A stretch of DNA of 64,000 bases. Origin: Desulforhopalus sp. (GTDB lineage Bacteria; Desulfobacterota; Desulfobulbia; Desulfobulbales; Desulfocapsaceae). The stretch lies in assembly GCA_030247675.1 (NCBI GenBank), contig JAOTRX010000004.1, forward strand, positions 50,910-114,909, given 5' to 3'. The notes under the pieces were generated by a model. That model did not search any database and was not told the origin of the DNA. It saw only the letters and a list, made by a program, of their open reading frames with translations. A program made the position numbers and the translations under genes. Shown piece after piece: positions 41,258 through 49,942 of the stretch (the stretch's first letter is position 1; each line of letters starts with the position of its first letter).

Positions 41258-43063
41258 TTATTTATTATGCTGGCTTATGCGAATGTCGCCGACATCGCCG
41301 TTGAAAATCTCTGCCGCCATAATCACCAGAGGGTCGCTGGCGAGTTGGGCTCTTTTCTGGTTTGGCGATTCGCCGTTGCTTGCCTCTTGTGGATCCTCGT
41401 TCTTTGGAACGACAAATCTGAGCCGTAAGGGTTTCTGGAAAAAATCGACGGCAAACTCGGTGAGGATCTGTCGATGCTCTTTTTGCCGTAATAGCGAGCA
41501 GTTAGCTGGATCGCTGTAGGTTAATTGCAATTCGTCTTCACCTTCCAAACGCACACCGTCGGCCCTTTGCAGGTCCTGCGCCATCCAGACCTTTCGCTCT
41601 TTAACAAAATGAATGAATTCAAGCCAGTCTTTCCGCACGCTTTTTACGTGGGGGTGGCTCTTCGTTTCTTTCACTTCCGGTGCCGCGGGTTTTTGCGGAG
41701 TGGCTTCTTCGGCTTGAACTTGGGCCGGCTGCAGTGGAGCTGCGCCAATTTTTTCGGTAGCCGGCTTGTTGTCCGGTATTTTCTCAGGTGGCGGGCCCAC
41801 CTCCAGCGGGGCTGAAGGCTGGCTGGTCTCCTGCACCGCTTTCGTTACCGGCTGTTCGATCTTTTTGGCCACGACATGTGTTGCCTGTTCGGGGGGCAAA
41901 AACGTCGTCGCCGGGCAGGCGGGCAGTGAGTCGAGGATTTCCTTGAGATGGCCGAGAAGCGTGGTAACCGGGACAACATTGGCGGATTCGATGATTTTTA
42001 AAAAGGCCGTTTCCATTGTCAGTCGCGGTTGATTGGCGAATCTCAGTTCTTCGGCCATGGCCATGAGGAGGGCGAGTTTCAGGTGCAGGGTTTCCCGGGT
42101 GTAGTTTGTGGCGAGGCTCTGCAACTCGGAAAGCTCTTCGGTGGGAAGGTCGATCAGCCCCGTGCAACCGTCGATTTTACAGAGCACTAGGGCACGGAAA
42201 CAGGCCATAAGGTCATCGGCAAACCGTTTGATATCAATACCAAAGCTGAAGATCTCGGCAAGAGCTGTGAGTACCTCGGTAAGCGAACCCTCAAGTAAGC
42301 CCCTGGTCAGGCGCATGAGCACCTCGCGGCTCACCAGGCCGAGAACCTCAACGACATCCTGGCTGGTGATAGTTTTTTCGCCAAAGGAAAACATCTGGTC
42401 AAGGAGGCTCAAGCCGTCGCGCACCGATCCACCCGCCTCGCGGACGATGAGGGAGAGGGCGGCAGGTTCGATGGCAAAGCCCTCCTGGGCGGCGAGCTTT
42501 TGGAAATGGTCATAGAGCTCACCGGCACTGATCCTTTTCAGTTCGTATTGCTGACACCTGGAGAGAATGGTGACGGGGATCTTGTGGATTTCCGTGGTGG
42601 CGAACATAAAATAGACGTGCGCCGGAGGCTCCTCCAAGGTTTTTAACAGGGCGTTGAAGGCCTCGGTGGTGAGCATGTGTACTTCATCGATGATGATGAT
42701 GCGGTACTGCGCCGAGGTTGGGAGAAACTTGATTTTCTCCTTGAGTTCCCGAATCTCCTGGATGCCCCGGTTCGAAGCGCCGTCGATCTCGGTGAGGTCA
42801 AAGGATGAGCCTGAGGCAATTTCCCGGCATGAGGGGCATTGGTCGCAGGGTCGATCAGCCGGTTCAGCCTGGCAATTGATTGCCTTGGCCATGATGCGGG
42901 CGATGGTGGTCTTGCCGACACCCCGCACTCCGGAAAACAGAAGGGCATGGGCCACCCGGTTGCGGAGGATGCTGTTCTGCAGGGTGCGTATTACCGGACG
43001 TTGGCCGACGACCTGATCGAAAGTCTGCGGGCGGGATTTCCTGGCAAGTACGAGATAGGACAT
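41258..43063 (-). CDS. dnaX: DNA polymerase III subunits gamma/tau
   Basis: About 601 residues. The clamp-loader ATPase covers residues 1-365: MSYLVLARKSRPQTFDQVVGQ, Walker A FSGVRGVGKTTIARI, four zinc-binding Cys (CQAEPADRPCDQCPSC), Walker B IIIIDEVHM and sensor 1 ATTEIHKIP. A Pro/Glu/Lys-rich linker (400-500) and a tau-type C-terminal domain follow. ATG 43063 starts the conserved N-terminus; the open frame upstream to 43141 runs into the SRP RNA. No E. coli-like A AAA AAG slip site was found, so a separate gamma product is not supported here. Confidence 0.96.
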   Translation of the reverse strand: MSYLVLARKSRPQTFDQVVGQRPVIRTLQNSILRNRVAHALLFSGVRGVGKTTIARIMAKAINCQAEPADRPCDQCPSCREIASGSSFDLTEIDGASNRGIQEIRELKEKIKFLPTSAQYRIIIIDEVHMLTTEAFNALLKTLEEPPAHVYFMFATTEIHKIPVTILSRCQQYELKRISAGELYDHFQKLAAQEGFAIEPAALSLIVREAGGSVRDGLSLLDQMFSFGEKTITSQDVVEVLGLVSREVLMRLTRGLLEGSLTEVLTALAEIFSFGIDIKRFADDLMACFRALVLCKIDGCTGLIDLPTEELSELQSLATNYTRETLHLKLALLMAMAEELRFANQPRLTMETAFLKIIESANVVPVTTLLGHLKEILDSLPACPATTFLPPEQATHVVAKKIEQPVTKAVQETSQPSAPLEVGPPPEKIPDNKPATEKIGAAPLQPAQVQAEEATPQKPAAPEVKETKSHPHVKSVRKDWLEFIHFVKERKVWMAQDLQRADGVRLEGEDELQLTYSDPANCSLLRQKEHRQILTEFAVDFFQKPLRLRFVVPKNEDPQEASNGESPNQKRAQLASDPLVIMAAEIFNGDVGDIRISQHNK

Positions 43064-43113
43064 GCAACACCGTGGCTGGTCTTGAAAAACTGGTACGTGA
43101 AGCGCTGGAAAAA

Positions 43114-43216
43114 TGATAGCCGGGTTACCTGCGGCACACAAAGAGTGTCGCTACCGTTGCTTCCTTCCGGACCTGGCGGGGTTCGCGATTCTTTGTTGCG
43201 CAGGGCCCGGCTATCA
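43114..43216 (-). ncRNA. ffs: Small signal recognition particle RNA (4.5S type)
   Basis: About 103 nt. The apical signature CCAGGTCCGGAAGGAAGCA is present on the minus strand, and the ends pair over 11 bases (TGATAGCCGGG / CCCGGCTATCA). Position just upstream of dnaX and next to tRNA-Ser is typical for this RNA. Confidence 0.96.
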
Positions 43217-43233
43217 AAGTCGAACTCATATGG

Positions 43234-43319
43234 TGGCGGAGAGAGTGAGATTCGAACTCACGGTACTTGCGTACACACGCGTTCCAGGCGTGCACCTTAA
43301 GCCACTCGGTCATCTCTCC
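43234..43319 (-). tRNA. tRNA-Ser (GGA)
   Basis: Acceptor GGAGAGA pairs with TCTCTCC. The anticodon stem CACGC/GCGTG encloses loop CTGGAAC (anticodon GGA). A long type II variable arm (TGTACGCAAGTACC region) and T arm GTGAGTTCGAATCTCAC are present. The encoded CCA is followed by a second CCA. Confidence 0.95.
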
Positions 43320-43385
43320 AACTCGAATGCTCAAAAATGTGTGGTACTATGTATACCGTCATCTGTCTTTTGGCAACCAAAAAAG

Positions 43386-43910
43386 TCATGGCGATTTTAA
43401 AAAGGGCGGGGTCTGGACTGCGGCGGCGCTCCGTCTACCGCGGAAGAAATTCTTCAGCAAAGCGGCGCATTCAATGGCTAAAACGCCGCCGGTGACAGTT
43501 ATCTTGTGGTTCAGCCGCTGGTCATTGCCAAGGGTATACAGGGAGGTCGCGGCGCCGGTTTTCGGATCGGTGGCCCCATACACCAGCCGGCTGACCCGTG
43601 CCTGGATCAAGGCCCCCATGCACATGATGCACGGTTCAAGGGTGACGTACATTGTTGTTTCCGGCAGACGGTAGTTGCCCAGGCGTTTCGCTGCCCCCCT
43701 GATGGCGAGAATCTCCGCGTGGGCCGATGGGTCGGATAGGCTTATTGGACTATTGCCGGCAGCGGCCAGCAACTGTTCTCCGGCAACTAGCACCGCACCA
43801 ACCGGGACCTCACCCCATAGTCCGGCCTCTCTGGCTTGCTGCAGGGCGAGTGCCATCCACTGTTCGTCGATCTCTATCATTTTTCGGGTATCGATAACAT
43901 TATTTTGCAT
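43386..43910 (-). CDS. tadA: tRNA-specific adenosine deaminase TadA
   Basis: About 174 residues from ATG 43910. It deaminates A34 to inosine in tRNA-Arg(ACG). Zinc and catalytic motifs are intact: SAHAEILAI (His plus catalytic Glu) and LEPCIMCMGAL (PCxxC). Starts at 43967, 43910 or 43880 are all possible, and none has a strong ribosome-binding site. The middle one gives the usual length. It lies upstream of tRNA-Ser on the same strand. Confidence 0.93.
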   Translation of the reverse strand: MQNNVIDTRKMIEIDEQWMALALQQAREAGLWGEVPVGAVLVAGEQLLAAAGNSPISLSDPSAHAEILAIRGAAKRLGNYRLPETTMYVTLEPCIMCMGALIQARVSRLVYGATDPKTGAATSLYTLGNDQRLNHKITVTGGVLAIECAALLKNFFRGRRSAAAVQTPPFLKSP

Positions 43911-43989
43911 TTTCCGCGCAATGCCCTTATAAGGGGAGGGTAAAGAGTTACGAATTTGAAATATCATTTACTGTCTTGTAATCAATTCT

Positions 43990-45402
43990 ATGTATAAAAT
44001 ACTTATTTATGATTCACTCAATGTGACGAGTGATTGTATGACTTCGGCCTTAAGAGATCGTTGTGAGTTGACTACTATAGCCAATGAAGACGATTTTCAA
44101 GCGGAGATTCGAGCTCGCCAGTTTGATTTGATCTTTATTGATATCGACTCCCTGGATGGGCAATTCTTGGCGCTTCTCCGGCAGATCCACAATAAGGATC
44201 CCTTCCTGCCGATCATCATGACCAGCAAGGTGGAAAAGGCCGAGATCATTGTCCAGGCGATGAACGAGGGGGCGAGCGACTTTCTTGTCCAGCCGATTGC
44301 CCAGAGCCGGGTCAATATCGCCGTCGACAAGGCCATCCAGATCCGTGATCAGCGCTTTGAGATCGCCTATCATCGCCGCAAGCAGGATGTGGTCTACGAC
44401 TTCAAGGATGTCGTCGCCCACAGTCGTATCATGCAGCAGATTCTCAAGAGCCTTGAGCGTTTCGCCAAGACCGACTCGACCATTCTCATTACCGGCGATA
44501 CCGGGACCGGCAAATCGTTTTTATCGGGAACGGTGCATTTTAACTCGCCGCGCCGGCAGAAACCCTTCGTCAAGATCAACTGTGCCAATATTCCCGAAGA
44601 TCTCCTCGAATCGGAATTGTTCGGGCATGAAAAGGGGGCCTTCACCGGCGCCGATAAGCAGCGGATCGGCAGGTTTGAGCAGGCCAGCGGCGGCACAATT
44701 TTTCTCGACGAGATTGGCGAGATGAATATGCGTCTGCAAACCAAGCTGTTGCGGGTCCTTGAGGAGAAATCCTTTGAGCGGGTGGGGGGCAACAAGACCA
44801 TTTACAGCGACGTGCGGATCATCGCTGCCACCAACAAGGATCTGGTTGGGCAGGTAGAGAAAGGCCTGTTTCGTGAGGATCTGTATTACCGCATCAATGT
44901 CCTGCCGGTCAGTCTGCCCTCGCTTCGCGACCGGCGTGCCTGCATCCTGCCCCTGTCAGAACTCCTCCTGAAGAAATGCTGCACCTCCATGCACCGCGAT
45001 ATCCACGGCTTCACCGACAAGTCCATGAGCCTGATCCAGGACTACGACTGGCCCGGTAATATCCGCCAATTGGCCAACACCATTGAACGGGCGGTGATCC
45101 TTGAAGATGACCGGCGGGTGCACTCCTATAACCTGGCCTTGCCGGAAAAATCGTCGCGGCCGTCCGGGGTGATCATCCCGCAACCGGTCAGCAAGGAAGA
45201 GGCTGGAGCGTTGCCGAGCGATCTTTCCGAATCCCTGGCCGAACAGGAGAAGGACCTCATCCTGAGGGTGCTTGATGAGTGTCTGTGGGTGCAGAAGAAT
45301 GCCGCGATAAAACTCGGCATAAGCCCTAGGGCCCTGAACTATAAAATCAGCAAGCTGAAAATTGCCCATCCGCATTGGCGGCGCAATAAGGTCATCGAAT
45401 AA
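43990..45402 (+). CDS. Sigma-54-dependent response regulator (NtrC family)
   Basis: 470 residues. The receiver domain (1-120) has the phospho-acceptor Asp in DLIFIDIDSLDG and Lys replaced by Gln in FLVQPIA, so the usual KP motif is absent. The AAA+ domain has Walker A GDTGTGKS and the sigma-54 contact loop GAFTGAD. The Walker B GGTIFLDEIGEM and the arginine-finger region FREDLYYRINVLP follow. A Fis-type HTH is at the C-terminus (NAAIKLGISPRALNYKISKLKI). There is no adjacent kinase. Its TAA stop codon is the first three bases of repeat copy C. Confidence 0.93.
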   Translation: MYKILIYDSLNVTSDCMTSALRDRCELTTIANEDDFQAEIRARQFDLIFIDIDSLDGQFLALLRQIHNKDPFLPIIMTSKVEKAEIIVQAMNEGASDFLVQPIAQSRVNIAVDKAIQIRDQRFEIAYHRRKQDVVYDFKDVVAHSRIMQQILKSLERFAKTDSTILITGDTGTGKSFLSGTVHFNSPRRQKPFVKINCANIPEDLLESELFGHEKGAFTGADKQRIGRFEQASGGTIFLDEIGEMNMRLQTKLLRVLEEKSFERVGGNKTIYSDVRIIAATNKDLVGQVEKGLFREDLYYRINVLPVSLPSLRDRRACILPLSELLLKKCCTSMHRDIHGFTDKSMSLIQDYDWPGNIRQLANTIERAVILEDDRRVHSYNLALPEKSSRPSGVIIPQPVSKEEAGALPSDLSESLAEQEKDLILRVLDECLWVQKNAAIKLGISPRALNYKISKLKIAHPHWRRNKVIE

Positions 45403-45451
45403 AGCTGAGTAGAGCAGCTTGTTTGCTCATACGAAACTGGCCCTTGCGGTA
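45400..45451 (+). repeat. 3'-end hairpin repeat, copy C (52 bp)
   Basis: Begins with the TAA stop codon of the response regulator (TAAAGCTGAG) and ends CCCTTGCGGTA. The hairpin is GAGCAG-CTTGT-TTGCTC, where the variant base gives a G-U pair. Two bases shorter than the other copies. Confidence 0.88.
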
Positions 45452-45454
45452 ACA

Positions 45455-47233
45455 CTACTCGATTTTTGCTACCATCTCCTCGATCACGGCAAGGCCGGTC
45501 TGCCAAAACTGTGGGTTGTCGAGGTCAATTCCGAAGGGTTGCAGGAGCTCATAAGGCGACAGAGACCCTCCCTCGCTGAGAAGCTCAAAATATTTATCGA
45601 CAAAGGCCGCTCCCTCCCGGCGATAGATGCCGTACAGGGCGAGGACCAGCAGTTCGCCAAAGGCATAAGAGTAGACATAACCCGGGGTCTCCAGGAAGTG
45701 CGGGATATAGGACCACCAGATACCGTAGTCGTCACCCAAGTGGACCGTGTCGCCGAACATCGCTTTCTGGGTCGTTAGCCAGTAATCACTCAGTTGGTCG
45801 CTGCTCAGCTCTCCATGCTCTCGCCTGCCCTCGTGCATCAGGTGCTCGAAGCGGTTCATGGCCGTTTGCCGGAAGACGGTTGCGAATATCGATTCGAGCT
45901 TCTGGCAGATGAAGGCACGTTGCTCGTTCTTGTCCCGGAGTAGAGCCAGTTGGCTGTTGAAGACCAGCAGTTCGGCGAAGACCGAGGCGGTTTCGGCAAG
46001 CGGCAGCGGTGTGTCGCTGTTAAAATGGCCCTTGCTTGCGGCAAGCACCTGGTGCACGCCGTGGCCAAGTTCGTGGGCGACCGTTGAGACATCCCGCAGA
46101 TTCCCGGTATAGTTGACCATGACATAGGGATGCGCCTGAGGAACGCAGGGGTGGGCGAAGGCGCCGCCCCGCTTGCCCTTGCCAAGCGGCGTATGAATCC
46201 ACTTGCCAGTAAAAAACATCTCGGCGATCTCCGCCATACGCGGCGAAAATTCGGCGAAGGCGGTGAGCACGGTTTGCCGGCAGGAAGACCAGCTGATCTG
46301 CTGGGTCGGCAGGGAGGGAAGGGGCGCGTAGCGGTCGAAATGCTCAATTTTTCTGAGGCCGAGAAGGCGGCGTTTTACCCGGTAATAACGGTGCACCAAG
46401 TCGTAGCGGGAAACAGCCGCTTCGATAAGGGTAGCGACGGTCGAGTTCCGCAGGTCATTATGCAGGTTCATGGTGTCGATCCAGCCGGGGTGTTTGCGCA
46501 GCCGGTCGGTGATCATCTTGTCCGCCGCCAGGGTGTTGAAGATGTGGGTGAGGATATGGCTGTTTTGCCGCAGGCCTTCGGTCATTTCCACCGCGGCGCG
46601 CCTTCTTGTCCGCCGGTCGGCGGCGTACAGGTCGGTCAGCACCTCTTCTTCGCTGCGCTTTTTTCTACCGAACTGGATTTGACTAACAACCTTATCAAAT
46701 AAGGTCGTCCAGGAATTCCGGCCCACCGCCTCTTTTTCGAGAAGGAGTGTTTCCTCTGCCAGGGAGAGCTGGTGGGGGTGGTACTTGCGGAGGCAGGTGA
46801 GATAGTGGCGATACCGGCCGATCACCGGATCATTCAACAAAATCCCAGTCGTGTCGTCATCAATGCGATTCCACTCCAGCTTGAAAAACACCGTTTCCGT
46901 GCCGCATCTGCTGACCAGTTCGTGAATTTTCTGGTCGAGGGCTCCGGCTGCGGCATTGTCCGTCTGGGTGCTGAAATTGAGAAAGGCGAAGGTGGCGAGC
47001 TTGGTGAGGGTGCAGTCAAGGGCCTCCAGTCGTTCCACCAAGGCCAGCAAGCCCGGTGCGTCCAGTTCGGCGACGTGTGCGTAATAGTGGGCCTTGATTG
47101 CGGCTGCCTCGGTTTCGCACCAGGCGATATCGATGGCGATGTCCGGGGCCTCGACCGAGGCGTAGAGATCGCCGAGGTTCCACAGGACATCTGCGGTTCC
47201 GAGATCGTTATTGGTTGGTATCGTATCGGCCAT
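45455..47233 (-). CDS. pepF: M3-family oligoendopeptidase (PepF)
   Basis: 592 residues, a cytosolic zinc metallopeptidase that trims peptides of about 5-20 residues. The zinc motif HELGHGVHQ and a downstream Glu (ETASVFAELLVF) are intact. YSYAFGELLVLALY near the C-terminus is typical. It begins 14 bp after trpA on the same strand, apparently the last gene of a trpB-trpA-pepF unit. Its stop almost touches repeat copy C of the convergent gene. Confidence 0.95.
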   Translation of the reverse strand: MADTIPTNNDLGTADVLWNLGDLYASVEAPDIAIDIAWCETEAAAIKAHYYAHVAELDAPGLLALVERLEALDCTLTKLATFAFLNFSTQTDNAAAGALDQKIHELVSRCGTETVFFKLEWNRIDDDTTGILLNDPVIGRYRHYLTCLRKYHPHQLSLAEETLLLEKEAVGRNSWTTLFDKVVSQIQFGRKKRSEEEVLTDLYAADRRTRRRAAVEMTEGLRQNSHILTHIFNTLAADKMITDRLRKHPGWIDTMNLHNDLRNSTVATLIEAAVSRYDLVHRYYRVKRRLLGLRKIEHFDRYAPLPSLPTQQISWSSCRQTVLTAFAEFSPRMAEIAEMFFTGKWIHTPLGKGKRGGAFAHPCVPQAHPYVMVNYTGNLRDVSTVAHELGHGVHQVLAASKGHFNSDTPLPLAETASVFAELLVFNSQLALLRDKNEQRAFICQKLESIFATVFRQTAMNRFEHLMHEGRREHGELSSDQLSDYWLTTQKAMFGDTVHLGDDYGIWWSYIPHFLETPGYVYSYAFGELLVLALYGIYRREGAAFVDKYFELLSEGGSLSPYELLQPFGIDLDNPQFWQTGLAVIEEMVAKIE

Positions 47234-47247
47234 GACTGCTTCCCTCG

Positions 47248-48012
47248 CTACCGCAGACCGGCAATAAACGGCCCAACCGCCTGGGCGCCCTGGGAATCAA
47301 CGAGGCGGATTGTTTCCGAGCCGATGACCGCCATGTCCGCCTTGCCGGTAATTGCCGCAACGTCGTCGCGGTTGCGGATACCAAAACCAACCGCCAGGGG
47401 CAGATTGGTGGCGGCCCGGCAGCGCGCCAGATAGGTGTTGAAGTCGGCGCCGAATTCCGATTGCTTGCCGGTTACCCCCCGCCTGGCGACGCAGTAGATG
47501 AAGCCGGCAGCCGATCTGTTCAGCTCGGCCATACGCTCATCCGTTGAGGTTGGGGCGAAGATCAGCACCGGGGCGATCTGGAACTCTTTTGCCAGCCTGA
47601 AGAAATTTTCACCCATCTCCGGCGGCAGATCGGGGATGATCAGGCCGGTGATTCCGGCACTACGGCAGTCCTTGAAAAATCGTTCTTCACCGTACTTGTA
47701 GACGATGTTGTAGTAGGTCATGAAGAGAAAGGGGATGTCGTAGCGGCCAGTCATCTCGGCACCGAAGGCCAGGCAGTCGGTGACCGTGGTCCCGGCGGCC
47801 AGGCTGTCCTGATTGGCCTTGAGGATGACCGGCCCGTCGGCCATCGGTTCGGAAAAGGGGATCTGCATCTCGATGCAGTCTACGCCGCCAGCCACCATCT
47901 GTTCAATGACCTGGCGGTTGGTCGCCAGGTTGGGGTAGCCGAGGACGATATGGGTCATCAGCAGAATTTTGTTTTTCTCCAGCCGGGCGCGGAGTCGTTT
48001 TTCGAGTACCAT
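47248..48012 (-). CDS. trpA: Tryptophan synthase alpha chain
   Basis: 254 residues. It cleaves indole-3-glycerol phosphate and passes indole to TrpB. Catalytic Glu in CIEMQIPFSEPMADGP and Asp in ADGP match E49 and D60 of the E. coli enzyme. The phosphate-binding VGFGIRNRDD is present. It starts 38 bp after trpB. No other trp genes are in the window. Confidence 0.95.
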   Translation of the reverse strand: MVLEKRLRARLEKNKILLMTHIVLGYPNLATNRQVIEQMVAGGVDCIEMQIPFSEPMADGPVILKANQDSLAAGTTVTDCLAFGAEMTGRYDIPFLFMTYYNIVYKYGEERFFKDCRSAGITGLIIPDLPPEMGENFFRLAKEFQIAPVLIFAPTSTDERMAELNRSAAGFIYCVARRGVTGKQSEFGADFNTYLARCRAATNLPLAVGFGIRNRDDVAAITGKADMAVIGSETIRLVDSQGAQAVGPFIAGLR

Positions 48013-48050
48013 TATATGTTCACCGTTCTTTTTTGGTAAAAAGGAGGAGG

Positions 48051-49280
48051 TTATTTGCTGTATTCTGCAGCGCGGGCGATGATGAATTCCTTCCAGGAAG
48101 GGTCATTGAAGGCGTGGGCGATAGTGAAGATGTCCTTGTCGCCCCGGCCCGACTGGTTGATGATGATGGCATCGTCCGGGCTGAGCAGCGGAGCCTCCTT
48201 GAAGGCCTGGACAAAGCCGTGGGTTGACTCAAGGGCCGGAATTATCCCCTCCATGCGCATGGTCAGGTCGAGGGCGGCCATGACCTCAGCGTCAGTGGCG
48301 GCGGCAAATCTGACCCTGCCTTTCTCGGCCAGATCGGCGAGAATCGGGCTGACTCCCACGTAATCAAGGCCCGCTGCCACCGAGTGGGTTTCCAGCATCT
48401 GGCCGTCGCTGTTTTGCAGGAACATGGTCTTATAGCCCTGCGCGACCCCTGGGCTGGCGTCGACGCCACAGAGCCTTGAGGCGTGCATGCCGGAATCAAG
48501 CCCTTTGCCGCCGGCCTCTACTCCCACCAGCTGTACCTCGCTGTTGTCAAGAAAACCCTGGAAGATGCCCATGGCGTTGGAGCCGCCGCCAACACAGGCG
48601 AAGACCCGGGCAGGCAGCTTGCCGTGGTGGGACAGGATCTGTTCTTTTGCCTCACGGCCGATGATCGATTGAAACCAAGAGACCATTTCCGGAAAAGGCG
48701 CGGGTCCACAGGCGGTGCCAAGAACGTAATGGGTGGAGTCGACATTGGTCACCCAGTCACGAAAGGCCTCGTTGATAGCGTCTTTCAGGGTTCTCGAGCC
48801 GTCTTTCACCGGCACCACGGTGGCCCCCATCTTTTCCATCCAGAAGACATTGGGGCGCTGCCGGAGGACATCGACCTCACCCATATAAATAGTACATTCA
48901 AGACCAAATTTAGCGGCCATGGTGGCGGTGGCCATGCCATGCTGGCCGGCGCCGGTTTCGGCGATGACCCGTTTCTTGCCCATCCGTTTTACCAGGAGGC
49001 CCTGGCCCATGACATTGTTGGCCTTATGGGCACCGGTGTGGTTGAGGTCTTCGCGCTTGATATAGATCTTCGCCCCGCCGAAATGTTTGGTGAGATTCTC
49101 GGCAAAGGTAAGTGGCGTCGGCCGGCAGGAATAGGTGGACATCAGCTCCAGGTATTCCTGCCAGAAGAGGGGATCGTTTTGCGCCTCGCGTAGAGCGACC
49201 TTCAGATCGGCAAAGGTTTGATGGAGGATCTCCGGGATGTACGCGCCACCCCACTGGCCAAAAAAACCGTTATCTTTCAT
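48051..49280 (-). CDS. trpB: Tryptophan synthase beta chain
   Basis: 409 residues, PLP enzyme joining indole and serine. PLP lysine in LNHTGAHKANN, phosphate loop CVGGGSNAMG, and GAGQHG. Two adjacent ATGs exist at 49283 and 49280; GGAG lies 6 nt before the second. It is the first gene of trpB-trpA-pepF. No attenuator or trp operator is evident in the 200-bp divergent gap shared with fliW. Confidence 0.96.
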   Translation of the reverse strand: MKDNGFFGQWGGAYIPEILHQTFADLKVALREAQNDPLFWQEYLELMSTYSCRPTPLTFAENLTKHFGGAKIYIKREDLNHTGAHKANNVMGQGLLVKRMGKKRVIAETGAGQHGMATATMAAKFGLECTIYMGEVDVLRQRPNVFWMEKMGATVVPVKDGSRTLKDAINEAFRDWVTNVDSTHYVLGTACGPAPFPEMVSWFQSIIGREAKEQILSHHGKLPARVFACVGGGSNAMGIFQGFLDNSEVQLVGVEAGGKGLDSGMHASRLCGVDASPGVAQGYKTMFLQNSDGQMLETHSVAAGLDYVGVSPILADLAEKGRVRFAAATDAEVMAALDLTMRMEGIIPALESTHGFVQAFKEAPLLSPDDAIIINQSGRGDKDIFTIAHAFNDPSWKEFIIARAAEYSK

Positions 49281-49492
49281 CATGTTCTCCGTGCTGTATT
49301 GCCTGTGACAGCTGGTGGAAAGGCTGCCTAAAAAATCCGGCCGGCCGCTGCCGGGAAGTTAATATTGATCAATCTGTCGAGCCTAATATTTTAATTCGAG
49401 ATGCACTTGAATGTTCGGGAATGAATTTGATAAGCTTCTACCACACCAATGCTGCAGAAAGTCACCCAGCCTTCACGTTCAAGGAGAATCGT

Positions 49493-49930
49493 ATGACCAC
49501 AGATGGAGCTGTTGCCAGCAGTTCGAAAATCGATTCAGAAAAGGTATTAACCTTCCCCCGTGGCATACCGGGGTTTGAAAAATACACTACTTACCTTGTA
49601 TATCACAAGGAAGAAAATAATCTGAGCGCGTACTGGCTGGAATCCACCGACGAACCGGAGATTACCTTTACCATTGTCGATCCGGGCCAGTATGGTCTCA
49701 GCTATGACCTGGAGTTGACCGAGGACGAGCGTAATGTCCTGCAGGCGGAAAAGGCCGAAGAGCTTGCCGTGTTTATGATGCTTACCAAAAAAGAGGACAC
49801 CGGCAAGCAATCGACAAGCCTCAGTGCCAATATCTCCGGGCCGGTGGTCATCAATCCGCGCACCCGGCTTGCCTTACAGAAGGTAATCCTCCGGGCCCAT
49901 TTGAGTACCATCGTCGTCCAGAAGGAATAG
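49493..49930 (+). CDS. fliW: Flagellar assembly factor FliW
   Basis: 145 residues. FliW binds CsrA to relieve repression of flagellin translation. Family blocks: LTFPRGIPGFEKYTTYLVY, ITFTIVDPGQYGLSYDLEL, FMMLTKKED, and ANISGPVVINPRTRLALQKVI. AAGGAGAA precedes ATG 49493. The frame extends upstream to 49112, but that part overlaps trpB in antisense and lacks support. csrA and other flagellar genes are not nearby, so this copy is separated from its usual partner. Confidence 0.94.
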   Translation: MTTDGAVASSSKIDSEKVLTFPRGIPGFEKYTTYLVYHKEENNLSAYWLESTDEPEITFTIVDPGQYGLSYDLELTEDERNVLQAEKAEELAVFMMLTKKEDTGKQSTSLSANISGPVVINPRTRLALQKVILRAHLSTIVVQKE

Positions 49931-49942
49931 GGCGAAGGCCGC

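Noticed and set aside
41855..41870. AAAAAG in dnaX as a possible frameshift site
   Set aside because: Only five A residues precede the G and the frame (GCC AAA AAG) does not form the A AAA AAG slip heptamer.
49112..49492. Upstream extension of the fliW frame
   Set aside because: Overlaps trpB in antisense; the ATG at 49493 has a good ribosome site and gives the normal FliW length.
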